Assembly (NCBI GenBank): GCA_002068775.1
Contig: MWAX01000099.1
Coordinates: forward strand, 1-10,805
Direction: 5' to 3'
DNA from: Actinobacteria bacterium ADurb.Bin346
GTDB lineage: Bacteria; Actinomycetota; Humimicrobiia; Humimicrobiales; Humimicrobiaceae
Length of the DNA stretch: 10,805 nt
The first letter of the stretch is position 1; the number at the start of each line of letters is the position of its first letter. Shown here one piece after another: positions 1 to 5,503 of the stretch. The notes below the pieces were generated by a model. That model was not told the origin of the DNA, did not search any database, and saw only the letters and a list, made by a program, of their open reading frames with translations. The position numbers and the translations under genes are program-made.

Positions 1-1260
1 GCTTTCCTTCAGTCTGTCCTTATCTTTTGTGACTACATACATAACTTCGCCGTTTTCAAAATCACTTTTAATTTTTTCCGTTGCTATGACAGATTGCGCG
101 TCCCGGGGCAGACTGCTTATAAGGGCGCTGTAATATTTAAGATTTTTCTGGGCCAGAAAAGAAGGGACCAGCAGAACAATTATTAAAATAAGGAAGAACC
201 ATTTTCCCTTCACCATCCATTCGGAAACCAGATTAAACCTTGGCATATAAACCCTGTGTTTTGATCTTTCAATCAATTTATCGACCATTAAAATAAGGCA
301 GGGCAGTAAGACAACAGTGGTCAGCAGGCTAAAAACCACTCCTTTTGCAAGGACAAACCCGAGATCCTTGCCTATGCCGAGCTTCATTATGAGAAGTGAT
401 GCAAAACCAGCAATTGTTGTAAGAGCACTTGCTGTTACTGCTACTCCGGTTCCGGAAACTGCAGCTACCATGGCGTCTTCTTTATTTAAGTAATTCTGCT
501 TTTCTTCACGGTAACGGTGCAGCAAAAAGATTGAATAATCAACCGATACTGCAAGCTGTATTATTGCTGCAATTGAAGAGGTCGTATATGAAATACTGCC
601 AATAAAAGCATTTGTCCCCATATTAAGAATGATTGCGACACCAAGAGAAACAAACAGAAGCACGGGCTCCAGCAGTGAAGAAGTGGACAGGGAAAGGATT
701 ATGAAAATAGCCACTGCGCCAATTAAAAAATATATTATCTTTTCCCTGTCCAGGATTTTTTTGAGCTCGTGCGTCAGCGCAGGCTGACCGCCAAGATATG
801 ATTTATCATTAAGTGCTTTTTTAATATTTTCTATAGTCTCATCGATTTCATCTGTTTTTTTATCAGCAGAAAGCTGGATCTGTAAAATAGTTGACTTGCC
901 TGATATAAATTTTTCTTTTATCTCGGAAGGTATGAAATTTTCCGGAACAGCGAGGTCTGTAAAATCATCGACCCAATAAACATCTTTTACCCCATCAATG
1001 GCGGATATCCGGTTTTTTAGTTTAGCAACGCTTGGCAGTTCTTCATCATATATTAATAAGTAAACAGTGTCAGATAATCCAAACTCTTCAGATAAGATTT
1101 TATTGCCTTTTACTGAATCCAGTTCTTCGGGCAGATAGGAAAGCATGTCATAATTTGTTTTAACAAAAAAGCTGCCAATTATTGCAGGAACCAGCAAAAC
1201 AGCAAAAATGATAATTATTAAAATCCTGTGTCTTACTATAAATCTTCCAAACTTCCGCAT
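1..1260 (-). CDS. MMPL/RND-family exporter, N-terminal part (cut by window edge)
   Basis: This is the first 420 residues of a membrane transporter of the RND superfamily, MMPL-like branch; the C-terminal part lies beyond position 1. Residues 10-31 form the first membrane helix. A large extracytoplasmic loop follows to about residue 180, then a packed block of helices to about residue 340. The segment around D241-Y242 (VDYSIFLLHRYREE) matches the Asp-Tyr proton-relay signature of MmpL proteins. A second repeat begins near residue 358 with another helix and a loop starting LPRDAQS, which mirrors LPEELDS in the first half, as expected for the two-fold RND architecture. The start codon ATG at 1258-1260 has GGGAG about seven bases upstream. 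It lies downstream of a TetR gene on the same strand and of a likely operator, so a drug, lipid or toxic-compound efflux role is inferred. The substrate is unknown. Confidence 0.88.
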   Translation of the reverse strand, partial: MRKFGRFIVRHRILIIIIFAVLLVPAIIGSFFVKTNYDMLSYLPEELDSVKGNKILSEEFGLSDTVYLLIYDEELPSVAKLKNRISAIDGVKDVYWVDDFTDLAVPENFIPSEIKEKFISGKSTILQIQLSADKKTDEIDETIENIKKALNDKSYLGGQPALTHELKKILDREKIIYFLIGAVAIFIILSLSTSSLLEPVLLFVSLGVAIILNMGTNAFIGSISYTTSSIAAIIQLAVSVDYSIFLLHRYREEKQNYLNKEDAMVAAVSGTGVAVTASALTTIAGFASLLIMKLGIGKDLGFVLAKGVVFSLLTTVVLLPCLILMVDKLIERSKHRVYMPRFNLVSEWMVKGKWFFLILIIVLLVPSFLAQKNLKYYSALISSLPRDAQSVIATEKIKSDFENGEVMYVVTKDKDRLKES

Positions 1261-1282
1261 ATAAAAACTCCCATGATGTTTT

Positions 1283-1345
1283 CTGATGCTAACATCAGTA
1301 TTAAACTAACGTTAGTATTAAACTAAATTTTAAAACTTAGTTTAA
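1283..1345. promoter_or_regulatory. Cluster of inverted repeats, likely TetR operator
   Basis: Three inverted repeats are packed between the exporter promoter and its start codon. CTGATG/CATCAG has a 4-base centre (1283-1298). ACTAACGTTAGT is a perfect 12-bp palindrome (1305-1316). TTAAACTAA/TTAGTTTAA has 9-bp arms and a 10-base centre (1318-1345). A 13-bp direct repeat, AGTATTAAACTAA, also occurs at 1297 and 1314, giving a 17-bp period. ACTAA/TTAGT half-sites recur throughout. A repressor bound here would sit just downstream of the transcription start. The TetR protein encoded next door is the obvious candidate, which is an inference. Confidence 0.65.
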
Positions 1346-1354
1346 AACGAGTGT

Positions 1355-1383
1355 AATGTAGCAGATAGCATGCCACTTGTCAA
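1355..1383 (-). promoter_or_regulatory. Sigma-70-type promoter of the MMPL exporter
   Basis: On the minus strand a perfect TTGACA (1378-1383) is followed by a 17-base spacer and TACATT (1355-1360). Transcription would start near 1348, immediately before the inverted-repeat cluster, so the exporter can be controlled separately from the upstream tetR gene. Confidence 0.6.
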
Positions 1384-1390
1384 GAGCTTA

Positions 1391-1486
1391 GGGTTAAAAT
1401 GTTTATGAGTTAAAATTTTCAGAGTTAAAGTCTTTAGGGGTTAAAATGTTTAGGGGTTAAAATGTTTAAGGATTAAAAAATATTAT
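1391..1486. repeat. 15-16 bp tandem repeat, about six units
   Basis: Units built on GTTAAAATGTTTAGGG start at 1393, 1409, 1424, 1440, 1456 and 1472, spaced 16, 15, 16, 16 and 16 bases. The units at 1440 and 1456 are nearly identical, while the outer ones have drifted. The array fills the gap between the tetR stop codon and the exporter promoter, and its end touches the last tetR codons. Its function is unknown. Confidence 0.75.
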
Positions 1487-2079
1487 ATTTCAAGAATACT
1501 TTTTACGAGTGATTCTGAGTAGCTGTCTCTGACTTTTTTATCATTAAGGTCAAAATCAAATTCTTTACCCACACCATAATAAAGAATCAGGGGGCCTATA
1601 ATACCTGAGAGAATCTGAACAGCTTTTAAATTTAATATCTGTTTATTGGTTATCCCGGTGACTTCTTTTATCAGGCCGCTTACAGGAATACCTTTAATCT
1701 CGGAAAATTTTCTCATAAAAATATCAGCACTGCCTTTATTTATAAGCTTATTGCCCATCAGCCATAATATTCCCGGATTATCATAAATAAAATTCATCAG
1801 GGCTCTAGCCCAGGACAATATGCTCTTTTTTGGATCCATTTCTTTATTTTCCAGTATTTGATTTAAAGCGAATATTTTTTCCGATAAAAAATTTTCAACT
1901 TCTTCAAAAAGGTTTTTGATTGACCTGAAATGATAATTTATTGAGGCAAGGTTCACATCTGCTTTTTTTGATATTTCTCTTACTGTAATACTGATATTTC
2001 CTTTCTGGCTGATCAAATCCAAAACTGCTTTTATTATTCTGTCTTTTGCGTCAGCTCTGCTGGCATTATTATTGTTCAT
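1483..2079 (-). CDS. TetR/AcrR-family transcriptional repressor
   Basis: This 198-residue protein has the standard TetR layout. The N-terminal DNA-binding domain spans about residues 10-58, with a helix-turn-helix in the stretch VREISKKADVNLASINYHF followed by the usual K-x-LF. A helical ligand-binding and dimer domain follows. The N terminus is a short asparagine-rich tail (MNNNNAS). The ATG at 2077-2079 has GAGG upstream at a rather long 12-base distance. The gene has its own promoter at 2154-2181 and is followed on the same strand by the MMPL exporter. It most likely represses that exporter by binding the inverted repeats at 1283-1345 and is released by a small hydrophobic ligand. The family call is firm; target and ligand are inferred. 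Confidence 0.92.
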   Translation of the reverse strand: MNNNNASRADAKDRIIKAVLDLISQKGNISITVREISKKADVNLASINYHFRSIKNLFEEVENFLSEKIFALNQILENKEMDPKKSILSWARALMNFIYDNPGILWLMGNKLINKGSADIFMRKFSEIKGIPVSGLIKEVTGITNKQILNLKAVQILSGIIGPLILYYGVGKEFDFDLNDKKVRDSYSESLVKSILEI

Positions 2080-2153
2080 ATTATCGCAATTCCTCTTGCC
2101 GGTATTATGAATACAGTTAAATAATTATACTTATGTTTTATACAATTGTTTAA

Positions 2154-2181
2154 ATAATAGCAAACAGGATAAAATTGTCAA
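2154..2181 (-). promoter_or_regulatory. Promoter of the tetR gene
   Basis: On the minus strand a perfect TTGACA (2176-2181) is followed after 16 bases by TATTAT (2154-2159). The bases TGC directly before it give an extended -10 element. Transcription would start near 2147, about 70 bases before the tetR start codon. Confidence 0.6.
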
Positions 2182-2224
2182 ATTTTCTTTTCCGACCATT
2201 TTCTTCTCCGATTTTTCTTCCCGG
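2182..2224. repeat. Three-copy ATTTTCTTYTCCGA repeat
   Basis: ATTTTCTTTTCCGA (2182-2195) and ATTTTCTTCTCCGA (2198-2211) differ at one base. A degenerate third copy follows (TTTTTCTTCCCGG, 2212-2224). The array starts right at the upstream edge of the tetR -35 box, so it could be a binding site or an upstream element for that promoter. No function is known. Confidence 0.5.
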
Positions 2225-2324
2225 TAAAAAAGCGGCGGTTTTTTAAGAAATCTTAACCTTTTTTAATTTTCCGGCTTTAATCCTTCATTAAATTGCAATA
2301 TCATTAAATCGTAATAAAAATTAC

Positions 2325-2340
2325 TATAATCCTGTATAAT
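2325..2340 (+). promoter_or_regulatory. Two candidate -10 boxes for the 2469-4416 genes
   Basis: Two perfect TATAAT hexamers stand at 2325-2330 and 2335-2340 on the plus strand, about 130-145 bases before the gene at 2469. Neither has a good -35 match at normal spacing, so this is a weak call; an activator could supply the missing contact. Confidence 0.35.
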
Positions 2341-2379
2341 GCAGAAAATAACAGGAGAACAATATTTGATCTTAGAACA

Positions 2380-2434
2380 AAAAAGAACACTTTAAACAAA
2401 AAGAACACTTTGAAGCAGTATTATGTTCTGCTTC
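2380..2434 (+). promoter_or_regulatory. Leader with direct repeat and stem-loop before the cysteine-protein gene
   Basis: AAAAAGAACACTTT occurs twice (2380-2393 and 2398-2411), an exact 14-base repeat with an 18-base period. It is followed directly by a 7-bp stem, GAAGCAG (2412-2418) with CTGCTTC (2428-2434), around a 9-base loop. The stem ends 34 bases before the start codon. There is no T run, so it is not a terminator. It may be a protein or RNA regulatory site. Confidence 0.4.
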
Positions 2435-2468
2435 TGATTAAAATTAAATAGAAGGCAAAGGATGGTAA

Positions 2469-2990
2469 ATGGATTTAAAAAAAGCAGCAAAAGCATATGA
2501 ACTTGCATATCAGTATGAAAAAGAGTGGAGAGTCTGTTCCCAGTGCACCATTAAAGCTCTTTCTGATGTTTATGAAATGGATAATAAGGATATTTTCAGG
2601 TCTTTAAGCGGTTTTGGCGGGGGCGGCGCCAGTGAGGGTGACGGCATGTGCGGAGCTTTAGTGGGCGGAATGGTTTTTCTCAGCCTGAAGCTCGGCAGGG
2701 ATATTTCAGACATAGGCCAGGACCCCGAAGATCCCCGCGGCTTGAAAAAAAACAAAGTATTGACACCTTTGCTAAGAAAACTGCGTGACAGATTTATAAA
2801 TGAATATACTTCAATAATATGCCATCAGATCCATAGAAAACTTTATGGAAGACCATTTTATCTGCTTGACAGGCAGGAATTAGAAAAATTTGATTTAGCA
2901 GGCGGTCATGACTGGGGATGCACTTCAGTATGCGGAAATGCCGCAAAATGGACTGTCGAAATATATGAAGAATTTAAACAGGGTATTTAA
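2469..2990 (+). CDS. C_GCAxxG_C_C-family cysteine-rich putative redox protein
   Basis: This 173-residue soluble protein resembles the C_GCAxxG_C_C family, a group of small, probably redox-active or metal-binding proteins of anaerobes with no settled function. Six cysteines are visible: C23 and C26 (CSQC), C61 in MCGALVGG after a glycine-rich run (GFGGGGASEGDG), C118, and C151 and C155 near the end (GCTSVC). This follows the family order of a GCAxxG-like core and later single cysteines, although the core reads CGALVGG. There is no signal peptide or membrane helix. The ATG has AAGGA six bases upstream. The PurF-like gene begins 34 bases downstream on the same strand, so the two are probably cotranscribed. 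The family call is likely; the function is unknown. Confidence 0.75.
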   Translation: MDLKKAAKAYELAYQYEKEWRVCSQCTIKALSDVYEMDNKDIFRSLSGFGGGGASEGDGMCGALVGGMVFLSLKLGRDISDIGQDPEDPRGLKKNKVLTPLLRKLRDRFINEYTSIICHQIHRKLYGRPFYLLDRQELEKFDLAGGHDWGCTSVCGNAAKWTVEIYEEFKQGI

Positions 2991-3024
2991 TAAAATCAAA
3001 AAAAAATGTTAAAATTCATCTCGT

Positions 3025-4416
3025 ATGAGTGGACTTTTTGGCATAGTATCATCTAAAGACTGCAGGCAATCCCTGTTTTACGGGACTGATTATCATTCCC
3101 ATCTGGGAACAAAAAAAGCAGGGCTTGCAGTATTTAATCATCAGCTCACCCGGTGCATCCATGATATTTCCACTTCCCAGTTCAAATCCAAGTTTATTGA
3201 AGAGCTTCCAAAACTTAAAGGTAAAAAAGGCATAGGCGTAATAAGTGATTTTGATTCTCAGCCCATCATAATTTCATGTTCATTTGGCAATTTTGCCATT
3301 GCGACTTCCGGTCTTCTTCGCAATAAAAATGAGCTTGCAAAAGAAATAATGAGCCAGGGCGGAAGCTTTTCAGAGATGAGCAGCGGCATGATCAATGCAA
3401 CTGAAGTAATCGGTAAATTAGTTGCAGGAAAAAATAACATTGTAAGCGGTATGGAATATGTTTTCAGCCGTATTACAGGCTCTATTTCTTTGCTTGTCCT
3501 GTCCAGAGAAGGAGTATATGCCGGACGGGATTGTTCCGGAAAAACTACCCTCGTTGCAGGAAAGAAGGATGAAACCCTTGCAGTGACTTCTGAAACCTGT
3601 GCTTTTCCTAACCTTGGCTTTGAACCGGTCATGGAACTTCAGCCCGGTGAAATTGTGCTCCTTTCCAGAGAGGGTTTGAAGAAAGAAAACAGCAGCAAAA
3701 ACAACAATAAAGTCTGCTCTTTCTTATGGATCTATACAGGCTATCCCGCATCAAGCTATGAAGGCATCAATGTTGAAAAAGTCAGAGAAAATTGCGGGGC
3801 CAACCTTGCCAGGGATGATAATATTGAAGCCGACCTTGTTACCGGAGTTCCTGATTCAGGCACGGCCCATGCCCTCGGTTACTCTATGTCATCCGGTATC
3901 CCATACAGGCGCCCTCTTGTTAAATATACTGATGGTTATGGCCGAAGCTACACCCCGCCTTCCCAGGAAATAAGGAACAAGGTAGCAAAATTAAAGCTGA
4001 TACCTATTAAAAGCGTAATAGAAGATAAAAGGATTATTGTTTGTGATGACTCTATCGTGAGGGGAACGCAGCTTAGAAACCAGGCAATTGAAAAACTCTG
4101 GCGGAATGGCGCCAGGGAAATCCATGCGCGCATTGCCTGCCCCCCGCTGATGTTTCCTTGCCCTTACCTGCTTGCTACACGTACAAAAAAAGAATTAGTT
4201 GCCAGACGGGTCATCAGGCAGATTACCGGAGAGAAGCAATCTGATATAGAGCCATTTCTAAATGAGAATTCTCCACAATACCGGGCAATGGTAAAAGTTA
4301 TCCAGAAGGAACTTGGGGTAACATCACTTAAGTATCAGACAATTGATGACATGGTCAAAGCCATTGGCCTGCCAGGGGAAAAGCTCTGTCTTTACTGCTG
4401 GAATGGCAAAGAATAA
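3025..4416 (+). CDS. PurF-like amidophosphoribosyltransferase homologue lacking the N-terminal cysteine nucleophile
   Basis: This 463-residue protein is close to full PurF length. The N-terminal half is a class II glutaminase (Ntn) domain, and the C-terminal half is a phosphoribosyltransferase domain with the PRPP loop CDDSIVRGT (D341-D342 to T348). C231, C379, C455 and C458 sit where Bacillus-type PurF has its [4Fe-4S] ligands, including the C-terminal CxxC. True PurF matures to an N-terminal cysteine (MCGVFGI-like); here the protein starts MSGLFGI, so the catalytic cysteine is serine. I recall a group of anaerobe PurF homologues starting MGGFFG with the same FYGTDYHSHLGT stretch, so this is probably a diverged subfamily and not a sequencing error. 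It may use free ammonia, or have another role. No Shine-Dalgarno sequence precedes the ATG. It is probably cotranscribed with the cysteine protein upstream. Confidence 0.82.
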   Translation: MSGLFGIVSSKDCRQSLFYGTDYHSHLGTKKAGLAVFNHQLTRCIHDISTSQFKSKFIEELPKLKGKKGIGVISDFDSQPIIISCSFGNFAIATSGLLRNKNELAKEIMSQGGSFSEMSSGMINATEVIGKLVAGKNNIVSGMEYVFSRITGSISLLVLSREGVYAGRDCSGKTTLVAGKKDETLAVTSETCAFPNLGFEPVMELQPGEIVLLSREGLKKENSSKNNNKVCSFLWIYTGYPASSYEGINVEKVRENCGANLARDDNIEADLVTGVPDSGTAHALGYSMSSGIPYRRPLVKYTDGYGRSYTPPSQEIRNKVAKLKLIPIKSVIEDKRIIVCDDSIVRGTQLRNQAIEKLWRNGAREIHARIACPPLMFPCPYLLATRTKKELVARRVIRQITGEKQSDIEPFLNENSPQYRAMVKVIQKELGVTSLKYQTIDDMVKAIGLPGEKLCLYCWNGKE

Positions 4417-4499
4417 AACTCTTACTGCAGCATTATATGTAATCTTGAGCAATATCAGAAATATAAATCTAAAAAGACTTATGTATGGTAAATAAATGG

Positions 4500-4535
4500 A
4501 GGCGCCTGTCATCCCGGGATAGATAATAGATATCC
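4500..4535. other. Short GC-rich palindromic island after the PurF-like gene
   Basis: AGGCGCCT (4500-4507) and ATCCCGGGAT (4511-4520) are perfect palindromes, and GGATA/TATCC (4517-4521, 4531-4535) forms a short inverted repeat over the end of the second. The island stands out in AT-rich surroundings. No T run follows, so it is not a standard terminator. Its role is unclear. Confidence 0.3.
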
Positions 4536-4593
4536 ACGCGCTGGAGTCTGTAAAACCCCATCCTTGCAGATTTATAGAAAATATAGTAAAGTA

Positions 4594-4622
4594 TTGACAT
4601 TAATATGATATTAATCTATATT
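4594..4622 (+). promoter_or_regulatory. Strong promoter of the Flp pilin gene with palindromic spacer
   Basis: TTGACA (4594-4599), a 17-base spacer and TATATT (4617-4622) make one of the best sigma-70-type promoters in the window. Positions 4600-4614 of the spacer form a perfect inverted repeat (TTAATAT-G-ATATTAA), a possible operator, although the AT richness lowers its significance. Transcription would start near 4629, giving a leader of about 50 AT-rich bases. Confidence 0.65.
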
Positions 4623-4678
4623 TATACATAATAGTAATTTATATTATTTTAAATATAAATTAATTAAATATAATATTA

Positions 4679-4867
4679 ATGTATAAATTAATGAAAAAAA
4701 TCTGCTGCAGTCTCAAAGACCAGTTGGGCGCTTCCGCAACCGAATATGGTATTATTATTGCAGGTGTTGCAGTTGCGCTTATTTTCGTTTTCAGCGTATT
4801 GACCGGAAGATTAAATGAAGGTTTTCAATTTATTATAAATACTATAAGAAATGCTCTTGGGAACTGA
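4679..4867 (+). CDS. Flp/Fap-type (type IVb) prepilin
   Basis: This 62-residue precursor is typical of Flp pilins of Tad systems. A short basic leader with two cysteines (KKICCSLKDQLG) ends at G17. The expected prepilin-peptidase cut falls between G17 and A18, with glutamate at +5 and tyrosine at +6 (ASATEYG). A hydrophobic helix follows (IIIAGVAVALIFVFSVL), then a short polar tail, giving a mature chain of about 45 residues. The start could be the ATG at 4679 or the in-frame ATG at 4691 (M5); neither has a recognisable ribosome site in the AT-rich leader. No tad, prepilin-peptidase or other pilin gene is nearby, so the assembly machinery must lie elsewhere. The gene converges on the DUF2179 gene. 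Confidence 0.9.
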   Translation: MYKLMKKICCSLKDQLGASATEYGIIIAGVAVALIFVFSVLTGRLNEGFQFIINTIRNALGN

Positions 4868-4929
4868 CCATCTAATTTTCCGCAGGCAGCGCAGTTGACG
4901 CCCCTCTCTCACTGTCTCCCCCTGGCTCA

Positions 4930-5454
4930 TTATTTCTTCTTTATTCCGTATAAGTACCCTCCCCGCTGTGTCCCGAGCGGATTCGTATAGAGAAAAGCGG
5001 ACGAATCAATGTCAAAAACTATTTTATTTATTTGTGTAAGGCATGACTGTTTGCAGACAACGTTTATTACGCAGACCCTGCCTTCCCTGCCAACGCCCTG
5101 ATAAGTCGTTGCGCCAAATCCTGCCTCTCTCAGCATATCCGTGATCGCCTGCTCTTTCTTTTTTGTAATAATATTAATGCTTATCATATCCCTTGAAAGC
5201 TTGTCGGATATTGTCATGCCGATTGCTGTGCCTGATGCAAAGCCTGCGCCATAAGCAAACACTCCAAAAATATTGCTGTTTATATCCTGGATTACTCTTG
5301 ATATGACAAGGATAAAGATTGTCACTTCAATAAAACCAACGAGCGCAGCAAAAACTTTCCTATGTTTTACAATGAAATTAATCCTTAAAGTACCCAGCGT
5401 GACATCCGCGATCCTCCCGAAAAAAATTGCCAGTGACCAGAGTGCGATTTGCAA
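4930..5454 (-). CDS. UPF0316/DUF2179 membrane protein
   Basis: With the start used here the protein has 174 residues. About 80 N-terminal residues hold three membrane helices, as in the UPF0316 (DUF5698) family; the sequence IADVTLGTLRINFIVKHRK after the first helix is typical. A soluble DUF2179 domain of about 90 residues follows and is presumed cytoplasmic. It starts near DMISINIITKK and contains the GVGREGRVCVINVV strand. The reading frame is open to 5487, but the ribosome site GGAGG (5464-5468) lies inside that extension. The TTG at 5452-5454, nine bases after it, is therefore the better start. It is the last gene of the dehydrogenase-mutase operon, 49 bases after the mutase stop. The family has no settled function; a small-ligand sensing or transport role linked to the operon is speculation. 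Confidence 0.85.
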   Translation of the reverse strand: MQIALWSLAIFFGRIADVTLGTLRINFIVKHRKVFAALVGFIEVTIFILVISRVIQDINSNIFGVFAYGAGFASGTAIGMTISDKLSRDMISINIITKKKEQAITDMLREAGFGATTYQGVGREGRVCVINVVCKQSCLTQINKIVFDIDSSAFLYTNPLGTQRGGYLYGIKKK

Positions 5455-5463
5455 ATCAATCAA

Positions 5464-5468
5464 CCTCC
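5464..5468 (-). promoter_or_regulatory. Ribosome binding site deciding the DUF2179 start
   Basis: Minus-strand GGAGG lies nine bases before the TTG at 5452-5454. A TTG directly abutting the site (5461-5463) and one upstream of it (5485-5487) are less suitable. Confidence 0.6.
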
Positions 5469-5503
5469 ACTTAAAAAATGACCACAATAATTAAAATTCT
5501 CTA

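Larger units (their letters stand above)
2080..2468. other. Divergent intergenic region between tetR and the cysteine-protein gene
   Basis: This 389-base gap holds no convincing gene. From left to right it contains the tetR leader with a small ACAATTGT palindrome (2142-2149) near the predicted transcription start, the tetR promoter, a three-copy pyrimidine-rich repeat, two TATAAT boxes on the plus strand, and a leader with a direct repeat and a hairpin before the gene at 2469. These are listed separately. Confidence 0.7.

Noticed and set aside
1391..1486. The tandem repeat as a CRISPR array
   Set aside because: Units are only 15-16 bases long, directly abutting, with no spacers.
2224..2246. 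A6-GCGGCGG-T6 stretch as a rho-independent terminator
   Set aside because: The GC block is not self-complementary, so only the A and T runs could pair.
2570..2755. Minus-strand open frame opposite the cysteine protein
   Set aside because: Its proline- and serine-rich translation is what the glycine-rich sense sequence produces in antisense.
4480..4590. Cyclic-di-GMP riboswitch before the pilin gene
   Set aside because: The conserved core sequences are absent, and the region lies upstream of the predicted pilin promoter.
5485..5487. Upstream TTG as start of the DUF2179 protein
   Set aside because: The only good ribosome site lies downstream of it, and the extra residues do not extend the first membrane helix in a family-like way.
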